A stretch of 64,000 bases of DNA from positions 124,001-188,000 of the forward strand of contig CM033718.1 of the NCBI GenBank assembly GCA_019671005.1, written 5' to 3'. Positions 33,836 to 46,592 of the stretch are shown here, in pieces (position 1 is the stretch's first letter; the number at the start of each line of letters is the position of its first letter). Both the position numbers and the translations under genes were made by a program. Source of the stretch: Hibiscus mutabilis (Eukaryota > Streptophyta > Magnoliopsida > Malvales > Malvaceae). The notes under the pieces were generated by a model. That model saw nothing but the letters and a program-made list of their open reading frames with translations, had not been told where the DNA came from and searched no databases.

Positions 33836-34515
33836 TTAAATCGAGTAGCTCCAGAGAGGTAGGTAATCATCGGCAGCATTGAACTCTTGTTCATCCCCTG
33901 TATATCCACTAGGAGGAGGAGACATCATCATCCCCGCCGCCATATTTTCCAAATACTTCTCTATCCCAAACACCGCCTCCTCGTCCAAATAAAACGCACT
34001 TTCCGACACTTTCATTTCCCCCGCCTCCGTGTTTTCGCCTCTCTTTGCGTCGTCCGAATGCGATGGCTCAGCGGGTCGAAATATCTCCGCCGCCTCTGCA
34101 GCTGCCTTCTGGATGTCCTTAGGATCAGTAGAAGCCGGTACCGGAACCTCCAAGCAGAGTCCGCGAAGTTCAGAAAAGCTGACCTTCCTCTGAGAGCTAA
34201 CGCCGCCACGTCGTGCGCACGTGCCGCCATCTCCTCTGTCGGAAATGTTCCCAGCCAAATCCTTGACTTCTTATTAGGCTCCCTCACTTCGCATACCCAC
34301 TTCCCGGAATTTCTCTGGCGGACTCCTCGGAACACCGGGTGTCGAGTCTCCCGGAATTTCTTCCTTCCAGCTCGCTTCTTCGGGTAACACGAAGCTAACA
34401 TCACATCTTCATCTGAAAAATTAGCCGGACGACCAGTTCCACTTCCACCATCTGACATCGACGATGAAACAAACCCAGAATTGATCATCTCGTAATCTTG
34501 ACCAAAAAAATCCAT
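33836..34515 (-). pseudogene. CBF/DREB1-type AP2 transcription factor with one frameshift
   Basis: DREB1/CBF proteins bind CRT/DRE elements and switch on cold and dehydration genes. The start is taken at 34515 ([10 protein letters not shown]), the usual CBF beginning, not the in-frame ATG five codons earlier. The CBF signatures flank the AP2 domain: [15 protein letters not shown] before (with Arg for the usual Pro in PKKPAG) and DSAWR after. The AP2 core contains [19 protein letters not shown] and [14 protein letters not shown]. Just after DSAWR, near 34144-34147, one base is missing: the upstream frame runs on into unrelated residues, while the frame beginning [20 protein letters not shown] continues the protein to the typical C-terminal LWSYSI. 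With one extra base it would be 226 residues, normal for CBFs. Intronless, as the family is. Confidence 0.9.
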
Positions 34516-34704
34516 TTCAAAACGAAGCAATATTAAAACAGTAAACTCAAAGCGGTTGAACTTTCAGTTAATTAATCATTTGCCTTCGACAAGTCTGACT
34601 CGACAGTGAACAGTCGAGTTCGAGTAAGCTAAAGAACTCCTTTTTCATAAAAGATGAGATTTGGATTTGAGTGAATTTGAATAACAAGTGTGTATTGAAA
34701 TTGC

Positions 34705-34728
34705 TTTGTGTATATATATATATATATG
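34705..34728 (-). promoter_or_regulatory. TATA-rich run upstream of the CBF-like gene
   Basis: (TA)n at this position lies about 190-210 bases upstream of the CBF-like ATG on the minus strand and could serve as its TATA element; it could also be a plain microsatellite. Confidence 0.4.
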
Positions 34729-35009
34729 AAGCTCTGGAGATCACAGGTTCCGAAAGTTTCGATTTTTATACGGATTTATAAAAAGGGACGAACACGGAAA
34801 GCTGAAGAGGATCCGGGCTGTGGATTTTGTGTGGGGTATAGAGGGGATGGGGATCCACGCTTGGTTTTTGCTTAGCCAGCTGTACCATTTTTCAGACAAG
34901 TTCACGATACTTCAGGTATGACACGTGTAGCATTTGACGAAAGTTTTTGGATTTAATAATATTTATTTAGTTTTATGTTTGAAAAAAAGTATTGTTTCTG
35001 TAGCTGTTG

Positions 35010-35586
35010 TAGGCAAGCGTCATAATGATTATTCGAGTTCAGTTCAGTTAAAGTTCGGTTTAGACTCGGTTCGAGACCTTAATAAGCTGAGCCTAGTCTA
35101 TCCAAGCCCAGCTTAGAAAGCTCATGAGCAGGCTCAAATAATTATATAAATGCTACGTATGCACTAAAAATAACACGTTTAGCAAAAAAACAGTAATAAA
35201 ATAAATTAAGAAAAGTCTACTAAAAACAAATTAACTAAAATAAATTGGCATTTTCCTTAGTTGGTTGTTGTTTGATTTTGTATTTTTTTAATTATGTGTT
35301 TGTATTGTAAGAATATTTATTAGTTATTTGGACCAATCTAATTTTTGTCACTCTTTTTCTCTTTTCGGTCATTAAATTTCTTTTCAGTTTTGATTACGAG
35401 AAGGATTTTTTATAATTTTTATATAAAAAACTATAGTAAAATTGTTCATTTTGAGCCGAGCATGACGAGCTTTGAACCCGAGCCTAATAATATTGTTTTT
35501 CAGTCGAGCTCGACGAGCCTCGAGCCCGAACTGAACTCAATAATACTGTTTCAGACTTAGGCTCAACTAAGCTTATTATCACCCAT
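35010..35586. mobile_element. Diverged hAT-like MITE, same family as 41897-42350, opposite orientation
   Basis: Its right end reads, on the minus strand, tatgggtgataataagc, matching the left end of the 41897 element (taggggtgataatgagt). Its left part (agttcggtttagactcgg, cgagaccttaataagctgag) matches the reverse of that element's right arm. The core carries many gagctcg/cgagcc words. I found no convincing target duplication, so the copy is old. Confidence 0.65.
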
Positions 35587-36934
35587 AGTCATAAGCTTCA
35601 TATTCAGTATTGTGTGTTACTCACATTTATAGCAGACAATTTACTCGCTCGATTCCTTCAGCGAATTAGCTCTGCCACCCTTTAGACTTATTAAACGCTT
35701 GACCCTTTCCTACGTATTCATTTTATTTAAGAATAATAAAATAAAATATAATAAAATTGCAAGGTTTTGAGGTCTTAAATGTTTGAATTTAAAAATACTA
35801 AAACATAATTGAACTAAAAATTAGACAAATACGAAGAGGGGCATGACCCTTCCTACTATACATTTAGCTACATTATCATGTACAAAATTATAATAATTTA
35901 AGCTATGTTTATTTATAGCACATAAATACATGAACTTTTAAGGAAGGTTTTGTTTATGTTAAGATTATTTTATCCACTCTAGCAAATAATTTTTTTTACC
36001 GGTTAATGGAAAAACCGGCGGTGAATTAGACATGAGAGAGACGCTGGACAGTTTTTTTTTTTTTTTGTTCAAAACACTGGATAGTTTAAAGAAAACTTAA
36101 AACACAAAGTATGGGGAACAGACGATGAGGTGGCAGCTGGCACCGTACCCCTGTTTCAGAGTGACGTCACACGATTTCCCAAATTCACGGTTGACAGTTA
36201 AATGCCTTTCCGAGTTCCAACTGCCATTTTCACTACCCGATAGTGGGACACACACGAATGAGACGGCGGCGGTGGTGACGGGTTAGAGCATCCGTAGAAT
36301 ATTGTATTTTATCTTCTTCTTTTTTTCCCGCGTTATAGCGCGTGAACCGCGTGGCCCATAATCCCTCCCACTAAGGTTCTGCCATTTTTCTCTTCCAATT
36401 GTATTTTTCATGTTTCCATAAGCTTCCATATTTTCTAAATTGGATAATTATCAAACACACAGATAATTGGTGTTTAAACTTTCACTTATATTATTTTAAA
36501 ATATCAATCAACTATATTTTTAATATTTTTTAATTTATAATATCCGCTAATTGACCATGTGATAAAATTGTTCATGTTGTCACATATTGTATGAGTTTAA
36601 ATTTCAATATTTGTTTGAGAATGTAATAACTCTTATGAAATTAAAAACTGTACTATTTGAGATCGTCTAATTAGTCGAGTAGTCAAAGATACTCATTTAC
36701 TTTTACCTTGTGTGAGTTCAAATCTTAACATTTACATTAAAAATAAAATATCGTTATTCGCAACAAAAAATAGTACTATCTATATATTAAATAATAGAAA
36801 ATAATTTGATACATAAGTTTGTGTAAAACGTTAATTTAGACAAGCCTTCCAATTTTAAGGTTTAGGGTTTTTAGGGTGCTAGGGTTTGGGATTTATGTTT
36901 CAAATTTTATATAGAAGGATTGTGTAAATTTTTT
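35587..36934. other. AT-rich spacer
   Basis: No gene seen. A GC-richer block at 36110-36370 (tggcagctggcaccgtacccc, gacggcggcggtggtgacgg) has no extended frame. tagtcgagtagtcaaag with agttcaaatc near 36675-36725 resembles tRNA-type boxes A and B and could be a SINE relic (weak). Degenerate ttagggttt words lie at 36860-36895. Confidence 0.4.
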
Positions 36935-37607
36935 GCTTAATAGTAAAAAAGGTGCCCAACCTATACCTTTTTTCAAGTTTGGTGCCTAACGTTTTTTTCG
37001 GCCACTTTGGTGCCTAACGTTTTTTTCGGCCACTTTGGTGCCTAACATTTCATTTCGTAACTCAAATTGAGATTTTCTATGACGGACGTTAAAAAAATTT
37101 TAATTATTCAATAAAAACATGACACGTGGCATATTCTGGTATTTTCTTTATTTTTTATTTTTTTAAATTAAAAAATCTTTAATTTTATTAAAAAACTCAA
37201 AATCTTTAATTTCTCAAAACCCTCAAAACCTATATCGTTAAATTCCTCCCCTCCCATCACTGATTCAACAGACGTCGACCACCCTTGCTTTCGTCGGCCC
37301 TACACGACTGAAAGCCCCATGATCTCGTCGTTAAAACCAATGAATGAACCGTCCATTGCTTCGTCGACGAACATCCAAAAATGAAGAAAAAATAAACCGA
37401 TTGGGCTTCTAACCGATGGCTAGAGGGTGGGGGATGTTGAACGGTGAGGTAATCGACTCTTGGGTGGTGAACGGTGGACCGCCGATATGTAGAGGATGCC
37501 GGACAGTGAGGGAGGTGTGATTTGAGGGTATGTTTGAAAGAAATTAAAAACGTTAGGCACCAAACTGTAAAAAAAGTATAGGTTAAGTACATTTTTAACT
37601 ATTAAGC
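36935..37607. mobile_element. Inverted-repeat element with about 60-bp arms and GC-rich core
   Basis: Left arm: gcttaatagtaaaaaaggtg then aagtttggtgcctaacgt. Right arm is its complement, ending ggttaagtacatttttaact then attaagc. The left side also carries a direct 28-bp repeat (cggccactttggtgcctaac twice). The core (37240-37520) is markedly more GC-rich than the flanks and has a 111-codon minus-strand frame of no known family, so it may be captured sequence. No clear target duplication. Confidence 0.7.
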
Positions 37608-38139
37608 TTAATTTTTTTTTACAACTTGTGTATCAAAATATAACCCTTAAGTAATTTTCATAAAATATGAACATATCAAGATTTTATATCCATTCTATAT
37701 ATGTGCAATTTTTTAATAGTACCGCTCCGTTCGATATTTAATTTAGAACCTTTCAACGTAATCGGGCTGAACGGATCGTTGCACGTTGGTTGTTTAGACA
37801 GTCCGGGCTTTCAGTTTTTGATAGCCTACTTTGTACGGATTTGACAAGTTTTGAGCAGCATGAATCCTATAATGCCATACGAATTAGAAGCAAGGAGCAT
37901 TTTATCATCTCAATTTGTTTCATTTCAACTATGACTTTGTTTGCAAACATAAATAGTGGTTTTAGTGGTTAGAGGTAATATTTCTTTTTATGGTCTGAAT
38001 TTGAGTAGTATTATTTTTTAAGGTGTGTGTAAATTTTACTCAAAGCTAAAGATATAATAAATATTATCATATAACCATATTAAAAGTGTTAAAAATATGA
38101 ATTTTTCATATTTATTTATTTAAAAATATATTAAAATTA

Positions 38140-39870
38140 TAATAATTCTGCAGTAAATGTCATGTATCGAAATGTACCGCTATTCATATGTATCGCAATG
38201 TACCATTATCTGCTTTAATTAATTTTGAAATCTTAGAAACCGAAAGTGTTATTATCTCCTTTAAGAATAAAATCTTTAAAAAATAATTATTATAGTAATA
38301 AAAGTTTAATTATTTTTTGAATTTACATTCACTTTAATTTAAAGGGTAAAGTTCACAAATGATCACTAGACTTTGATCAATTATTTAAAATGGTAACTAA
38401 ACTTACAATTGCTTCAATGTTACCATTGAACTTTTAGTTTTGTTTGGAGTTGGACACTGACCCGTTAACAACTGTTAAAAGGGTGGTATGACTGTTAAAA
38501 TATTTTGTATAATAACACATTTAGTCCTCCACATTTACACATTCAAATAATTTAGTCCTAATTCGAAAGAAATAATAAATTTAACCCTTGTTATTTCAAT
38601 TCGACCCTATTTTTAGTTAGAGATAATTTAACATTTTATTTTGATCCTTCAAAACTAATATTATTTTGTCTCTCCCATGTCTCAACCATACCCAACCCAT
38701 ACTTTAAAATAAATTTATAATGTTTCAAAATTGGAGTGGTTCAAATCTTACACATGTTTCTTTAAACATATGTTTAAAAAACGTGTAAGTATAAAAAAAT
38801 TAGATACTTCTATAAAAAAAACTAAATTACAAAATATAAAAAAGATTAGATAGTTTTATAAAAAAATTAAATTAAAATATATAATTGTAAAGAAATTTTG
38901 AATATATTATTATTTTATATACATTATTTTATTTTTTTACCGAAAGTACAAAAATTAATTTAGAAAAAATTCATATATCAACTTGTACGAAAATAATAAA
39001 TACAAGGTTCATTTGTGTACTTAAACCTTTCTTCGTTGATAGTTAATATACAAACTCAAGAAAAAAATTGGTTTCAAACAAAAGCAATATTAATGATGAT
39101 TTGTTAAAATTTTCTTCAACCCTCCTTTTTAAGTACCTCGTTTACCCATCTCCCTTTAATCTCACCCCAAGCTTCACTGTCTCTCTCCACTCTTAAAAAA
39201 GCAGAGCTGAGTTCTTACACTTTAAGTTTTAGTCATAATGTTGAAGAAGTTGTAGGGGAAATGACAATGGTGAGTTTATTATGCGTTTTGATGTTTAGCT
39301 TTAGTATCTAATCCTTTGCTTCAATCTTAAATTGGATTGGGTATAGTTGGGATTGGAAGATACAAGATAACATTAGTTATAATTGAGGGATCAAAATAAT
39401 TTTTTTTTTCGAATTAGAACTAAATTATTTGAATGTGTAAATGTGGAGGACTAAATGTGTTATTATACAAAATATTTTAACAGACACCCTTTTAACCGTT
39501 GTTAACGGGTCAGTTGCCAAATTGAAACAAAACTACAAGTTTAATGGTAACATTGAAGCAATTGAAAGTTTAGTTACCAAACTGAATAATTGATCAAAGT
39601 TTAGTGACTAAATTTTACCCTTATATTAAAGTGAATGTAGGAATTATTATAGAAATAAAAGTTTAATTATTTTTTGAATTTAAAAATAAAAGAAAACCTG
39701 AATAAATAATATAAAATTATTTTTTAAGATTTTATTCTAAAAGGGGAATAATAACATTTTCGGTCTTTAAAATTTTAAAACTGATTAAAACAATTAATAG
39801 TATATTTCGGTATATATAAATAGTGATACATTACGGTATATGACATTTGCCGTAAAATTATCCTTGAAAT
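38140..39870. mobile_element. Nested foldback elements
   Basis: Outer arms: 38142-38343 and 39621-39868 are inverted copies (ctgcagtaaatgtcatgtat against the complement of tatatgacatttgccgtaaa; gaataaaatctttaaaaaat against atttttta agattttattc). Between them, 38344-39620 is a second element bounded by GGGTAAA and TTTACCC, with its own long arms (tggtaactaaacttacaatt and its complement near 39540-39620). The inner ends match the Mutator-like element at 9059. Flanks ttaatttaa and ttatattaa may be a worn 9-bp duplication. Confidence 0.75.
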
Positions 39871-40498
39871 AACATAGTTTTTACAATTTCTTTTATCCTC
39901 TAATCGGAGGACGAAGAAAAATAATCCCCTCCATTAGATAAATTATTTCTATTATTTTTTTAGTTAGGAGAAGCGGCAATTGAGTTCTTCTCAATCATTT
40001 TGAATCAAATTTGAAAGTTATTGTTTAAAGGATTTTACTTAAATATTGTCTGACTAAAACATAATTTATTTTCAAACAGTAAATATGTTGAGAACAAAAA
40101 GACTATTTTTTTTTCTCAAATTCAACCATTTTATTTCTCTTTCCTTTCCTCTTCGATATAATCATTTAACCCGTTAATTTTTTTCATCAAATTTCTAAAA
40201 TAAATCCAATCATAAAGCACAATTTACCGACATTCAAACCATACGCTTAGTTACCATCTCTTCTCTTGTCCTAAATGGTTAGGTGGTTGTCATTGTAACC
40301 TTGACAAGGTTCGAGACTTGCTATCCTTAAAAAAATCCTAAAACCTAAAGCCAGTGTGAAGTACGAAAATTTTTATATTATTATAATAATTATTATTGAC
40401 ATCACACCTTAACAAATCAAGTAAAATTAATTGACCTGCACTTTTATACGTGGATATCTACATTCAACATCATCATTATTATGGAATGACCCAAATTC

Positions 40499-40536
<38 letters not shown>

Positions 40537-41896
40537 ATGTAGGTGTATTTTTTCTAAAACAAGGTCCATTTCCCCTAGAAAGAAAGAATGAATACATATA
40601 AACAAATGGATGGCTCCACCAATTTTATAATCTCTTTAAGAAATGCGACAAATTGAAGATTCAAATCCAAAACACGTAATAAAAGAGAGGGCCCGATGTC
40701 TGTAATTTTGACTTGAATTCTTGGCCAAGCTTTTTGAAAGTTTTCAACTTAGCCCTCACTTTCTTTCCCTAAATATAAATCTTTGACTATTTGGGAATTG
40801 GAGGTAGACAATAATATATGGGTCTAATTCTATCCTCATCCCCTCTTTTCAAATTTATTTTTTTTCTTGTACCATGGTAGTTTTCCTACTATTAATTCCA
40901 TGAATTTAGTCATTTTGTTTACATAATTTAAATTTTATTTTCTAAAGTCACAATTAATATATTCGCACGACCATACTATAACCAATCAATACAAAACATA
41001 ACAAGTCACATGGGTAATCAGTAGTATATATCTAAATCCAGACTAGAATAACTCTAAACATGTTCGACATACCGTAGGACTTGTATAAAATTAATATGGA
41101 TTAAGAGCCCACTTGCCCACCTATAGTATTTATAGGCTAGTGTTTATATTTAATGTTTTAATGTTGTATATACATTGTTTATTAACCATATTATGAGACG
41201 TTATCAATAGATTAATGAATACTTTAAGAAGAATGAAAATTAAATGTAATTATTATATTTTAACTTGCGACCATTTATTGTTCATTGATAGTGTATGGAC
41301 TTATATTTATACACTATTATACATCAAATATAAGTCAATTAAATCATCCACATCAATAATTTTGAATTTTATTTAAATGCGACATATTCAAATCCGGTAA
41401 CAATGTTATCAATCAGTTTAGTTTTTAAAGTAAACAATTAAAGCGATTAAATTATGAGAATTTAAATTTGAATGATTATATTTTAAACATTCAAAAATGC
41501 ATGGACCGGAGACAGAATTAGACCTAATATATATGGCCTGCCATGCCATATATGTTCATAGTCTATGCTGGATTTTTTAAATATATTTCCCTTAAATGAA
41601 AAGAAAAATACACTTATGAAAAAAAAAGCTTAAAAGGAGTAAGAACTCAAGATCTAGTTGATGGTCCTTTTACAGGCAAGTTTACATGGATTTTGAATCC
41701 ACAATTTAGAGAAAAAAAAAAATTCAAGTGAGAGCTTTTAACCATATACTCTAAAAATAAATAATAGTTCTCATAGAACAAATATGTCTACTTACTTTCG
41801 ACCCAAAAATACAAATTACCCTAGTTCTGGAATGTAAATATTTCATGTCATCAATGATTGTTTAATGTCACAAGCTTGCATGTCCCACGGTACATT
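39871..41896. other. AT-rich spacer with an (AT)n(GT)n microsatellite
   Basis: No gene seen. The microsatellite runs from about 40498 to 40540. At 40268-40330, taaatggttaggtggttgtc with aaggttcgagacttg resembles tRNA-type A and B boxes, a possible SINE head (weak). Confidence 0.45.
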
Positions 41897-42350
41897 TAGG
41901 GGTGATAATGAGTCGAGTCAAGCCGAGCTCGAGCATGTACACGTTTATTCGGCTCGAAAATAATATTACTGGGCTCGGTTCGGGCACAAAGGTTGTCGAG
42001 CTCAAAATTTTTAGCTCGGGCTCGGCTTGTTGCTTTTCTCAAATTGCTTTTAACTATTTTTGAAGTCTGTAAATAACCATAGTACATTTTTTAAATTATA
42101 CAAGTCCACAAGAAGAAGGGGATTTAAAGCATTTAACCATGATTAGAAGTTAACAACACTGAAACATACGAGTGTATATGAAGTATATATATATATATAT
42201 AATTATTTCGAGCATATTCACGAGCTTTTCTAAACGAGCTTGGGTTGATTGGCTCGGCTTCTTAAGGTCTCGAGCTGTACACTCAAGCCGAACTTTGACC
42301 GAACTAAACTCGAGTAGCTTGCGAGCCGGTTAGGCTCATTGTCACTCCTA
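41897..42350. mobile_element. hAT-type MITE with 8-bp target duplication
   Basis: Terminal inverted repeats taggggtgataatgag at the left and ctcattgtcactccta at the right pair with two mismatches. Flanking 8-mers are ggtacatt (41889-41896) and ggtacact (42351-42358), one mismatch. 8-bp duplications with TA(G)GGG-type ends are typical of hAT elements. The arms are full of gagctcgg words; the core has no coding capacity. Confidence 0.85.
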
Positions 42351-42358
42351 GGTACACT

Positions 42359-43692
42359 ACCCGAAACATCTAATATTTAATGATTAAATTTATAGTAAAA
42401 ATTTTATTTTAACATTCATTGTTCTTAATTTAATATTATTTAAAATTAATATTCGATCCAATAAATATTAATTTCCTCGGTTTTACATTACAGAATCGAT
42501 TCAGAACAAAGTCTTTTAACTTTTGTAACATGATAGAATCAGAGCCTCGCAAAGTCTGAAATTACCTGTCGGGAGTTATGTCGGGCGTTGCTTAGTTTTT
42601 TTGGACATTTTCGTTGATCAGATTAGCCTCTTTCTGCGACTAATTTGACCCTCTCTTTACTTTTCTTTTTCTTCTAGCCATTTTTCAAAATTAGGAGGCA
42701 AAATCAGTCTTGACCTACACCGGTATTCCTTTGCCGACTTATGCTCCAATACATATACATATTCGCTCTATCCCCCCCCCACCCCAAATTCAATTAGTTT
42801 TAATTCTGAATGTAATCCTTTATTTTGTAAAAATGGCGATTATTATTATTTTGATGCATATGGATTATTTAATTGTTGTTTTTTTGTTTATTTATAAACA
42901 AAAATTGCTGAATTATAGATTTTAGGTCAACAAATTAATAATTCGATCTAAAAATGTTATACAATTATTTTAAAATTTCCCCCTAAAGTATAAGGACCAA
43001 ACTTTAACAAATTGAAGTTAATAGACTAATTGATCAGTTTTGATAAAGTAAATGTATGAAGTTAATAATTAGACAAATTAATTACTATTGCTCATGTCTG
43101 CAAAATGTTACTGAATACTTGCCCGATTGTGACCCGTTGATGAAATATAAAACCTGTACTTAGTAAATATAAGTTAATTCAAACTGCAAATCGACCCATG
43201 TGGATGTGTGATCCCATGGAAGAAAATACCTACTCCAAAAAAGCATCACATATTAATATCTAATTTCCATGACTTTCGCCACAAATTTTGCCTTTTGATA
43301 TCATTTCCCATATATCTTAAAAACAACAAGTATTTCAGTGAAAAAACGGATAATATTCATCCTAAGAAATACGGTTTTAAATCACTGTTTATAAGGTGTA
43401 TGCACATTGTCAATGAATTAAAAATACATATGAACATATATTATCTTAAAATCACTTTTAGACCAGTCAAAAAAATGTACATACTTTGAGATTTTAGTGA
43501 TGCCGCTAATGGCATAGTAATGATTAATGAGGCCTTACTTAACATTAATTAATTAATGAGAGTTTTCCTCAAATAAATAATGTGATCAAAATGACTTTAC
43601 AACATGCTCCCTTATCATCATAATATCCAACATGCTTTATTAACCCTAAAACTACTTTAATTGTTCATTAAACCTAAACATTAAACCGTCTA
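42359..43692. other. AT-rich spacer
   Basis: No gene or clear repeat. Frames of 71 and 93 codons (42710, 43208) are AT-rich, of low complexity and match nothing I know. Confidence 0.45.
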
Positions 43693-43700
43693 ACTGTAAT

Positions 43701-43895
43701 TAGTGGCAGATTCAGAAATATTTTGAGAGTGGACACATATAATATCTCAAAATTCCAGGTGGGCACAACTCATAAAGATTTTAAAAAATTAAGGACTAAT
43801 TCATAAAAATTAAGAAAACTAAAGTCAAATGTGTAAATTTAAAAAGTTTAGGGTGGGCACAGGCCCACTCTAGAGTACATTTGTGTCCGCCACTA
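43701..43895. mobile_element. Small hAT-type MITE with perfect 8-bp target duplication
   Basis: Ends tagtggcagattcag and gtgtccgccacta are imperfect inverted repeats; inner arms pair too (gtgggcaca at 43762 and tgggcacaggcccactc at 43853). Direct repeat actgtaat lies at 43693-43700 and 43896-43903, perfect. 195 bp. Confidence 0.88.
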
Positions 43896-44479
43896 ACTGT
43901 AATTCTATAATAATTTCAACAATTGAATCATTTAAATATTAAAAATATAAAGATTATGTTAGTGTTGAAGGTTTTTATCCTTCATCGTCGATAAATGATA
44001 TTGTTCGTATCTCTCTTTTAATTGAATTTTTATCACTTTTTCTTGTATGGTCCTTTTATGATCTTAAGTAACTAATTTTTATTTTAATAATTATAAAAGA
44101 TTGTCTAAATTATGTGTTTAGTTCACTCTCATAATTATAAACCCTCATTTCAATTGTACATATTTTTATCATACTAATAAAACCAGTATCTTCTATTAAA
44201 AAAAACAAAAACATTATAACGTCTATAAACTACTTAAATTTATTTGATATGATTTATTACATAATAATATATTTTTTATTATATAACAATATGCTTTTTA
44301 CTTAATGCAAATATATATTTATTGATGCGATTTTATCTTAATCACAATAATTTTAAATTTTTAATTATAGTATGCTATAAGAGTTATATTTCATTGCATA
44401 TACATCTTGTTATTATTAAAGTATTGAACGAATTATAAATTTCTTTCTATAATTTTTTTGCGATGACAATTAGATTTAT

Positions 44480-44975
44480 TAAAAACAATATAAGAACATA
44501 CCCTAAAAAATAAGGGTTATATTCACCAAAAATTTCATAAAAATAGACATAATGTCAAAAAATACCCTCAACGTTTGACTGAATAGTTACTTTGACTCTA
44601 TTTTTTTGTTTGGAGCAATTCAACCATCAACGTTTCACTTTGGGTCAAAATGACTTCGCTGCGGATGAAAATTGTTAGAAAACTAACGGTAAACAGTTTG
44701 AAATGACTTGACAAAATAATAAGTCAGCATAAAAATTATTTTATATTTTATATAATTTTATAAAATTATTTTTTGACTGATGTAATATTTTTTCAAATCA
44801 ACACATTTGTCTATGTGATATTGACATGTCAGTGTGCACTGTTATATATGTCTTTCACGTCATTTCAAGCCATTTACCGTCAGTTGACTGACAGTTTTTA
44901 TCTGGAGAGAGATCAAAGTGACTATTCAATCAATCGTTGAGGTTATTTTTTAGCTTCATGCCTAAAAAAATAAAG
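44480..44975. mobile_element. Foldback element
   Basis: Left arm 44555-44730 (ataccctcaacgtttgactg, aatagttactttgac) pairs with right arm 44840-44960 (caaagtgactattcaatcaa, tcgttgaggttatttttt). Both arms also share the complement pair aactaacggtaaac and tttaccgtcagttgac. Ends are not sharp; no target duplication identified. Confidence 0.65.
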
Positions 44976-46592
44976 CATAAAACTTAAAGATGTAAAGAAA
45001 AACAAGTACTTCCCTTGATATCGATAATATAGCAAAAATTGAAAGGTTTTCTCGTCTGCTCATAAATTTCTCCAAACTTGTGTCTTTATATACATTATAA
45101 ATATAGATAAATATTTTGTTCTTTTGCAATTTTTAAAGGATTATTGTCATTTTTATTGTGAATGAAATTTATTTTTTTCACGAGCCGTGATAAAATTACA
45201 ACAAATGTTCCATTTTCACTTTTCTAATCCATAAATTTATAAAAAAAATACTTGCCATAATCCTAACGGATCGAGATCCGATCCATTATTTTTCAATACA
45301 TTAATCATAAATTACACGTGTATGTAGAACCACGTATAAATTATATAAATCGTGATTATAATTAATGATCAATGGTGGTTAAGTTTATGTTGGATAATAA
45401 CGAGCAAGAGTAGAGTGCAATTTTATTTGAAAAAGAAGTTTTACCGTCAGTGTATTAAATAATTATTTTTAATATGTTTTAGATAAATTATTTTTAAAAA
45501 TGTTTATATTAAAATATTATACATTCTTTTATATAGCATAATCATGTGATATATAGCGCTTGTAATAATTCAGGTGCGTTGAGCGCCGGAATAAAAAACC
45601 CTATCCTCATTGTCTTGATACTTCGATTGCTTAGCAATGTCACTTGCTTTCTCGATTTGAAAGGTTGAAAAACCCTTCTACCCGTAAATTTAATGTGAAA
45701 ACAAAATAGTCTCTAAACACACTATTTAGCCCAACATCTTTCTAATACCCAAATTCTGATTTGTACCAACCCTAATAAAATTATATTTTTAATGCAAATG
45801 GAAATTACGAGCTTGATATTTGCCTAGAGCATAATATATAAGATATATATGAAGATGAACCGAGAGGTATTAGTCGCAATCGTTCTCACAAATTAAGAGT
45901 TAATGATTATGACAAATAAGAATAAGATGGTAGTAGTATTAATCGACACACATTTTTACCAACAGTACCAATGCTGCAATATTACACCAACTAAACAAGA
46001 AAAGCTGATTGAAGTTGTAAATAGTAAATACAAACGGACAATCAAAAGAAAGCAATAAACAACGTGTTTGTAAAACAGTTTATACCGTTGATAGGATAAA
46101 GAATATATATAGCGAATATATCGTTTTCCACTTTTTGTGATTACACATTGGTTCTTTAGAGAAAGAAAGCTGTGGAACTTGGATCATAAAAAAATCCGTG
46201 CATTGGAGTTAAGAATTCAGACGAGTGACAGTAGGTGTATCCCAGTTCATCATCATGCTATGGCCTATGGCCTATGGCCTATGGAGACCTCTTAAGCTGA
46301 TAGCAATTACTACAAATCTGATCTTCCAAGTTTACTTTCCTGGAAAAAGGAGAATTAGTGGTACCACATAGACAATTTTTTAAGCTTAGAAAGATAGTTT
46401 TTTCATGGCCACTAACGTAAAAAGTACCAGAGCAGAAGAAGAAGAAAAAAAGTGAAACATAAATTTTGAGGATGACAAGCTACCAGGAAAAAAATATCAT
46501 ATGTGCTGTCCAATACCAGGAGTATCGATCGACTTAACACTTTGTATTTTCGGAAAAACAAGTTTTTTATATGGTAAGATTTTGGGGTCAGC
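44976..46592. other. AT-rich spacer downstream of the AP2 gene
   Basis: No gene seen. A four-fold tatggcc tandem sits at 46259-46284. The last 200 bases are presumably the AP2 gene 3' UTR (minus strand). Confidence 0.45.

Noticed and set aside
33887..34387. 166-codon plus-strand frame opposite the CBF-like gene
   Set aside because: The opposite strand has the AP2 domain and CBF signatures; this frame has none.
36855..36900. Interstitial telomere-like ttagggttt words (also at 17460-17570 and 57078-57320)
   Set aside because: Only scattered, degenerate words typical of AT-rich plant spacer and TIR arms, not an array.
40268..40330. Possible tRNA-derived SINE head (A and B box-like words)
   Set aside because: The words match loosely, no cloverleaf can be drawn, and no poly-A end or target duplication was found.
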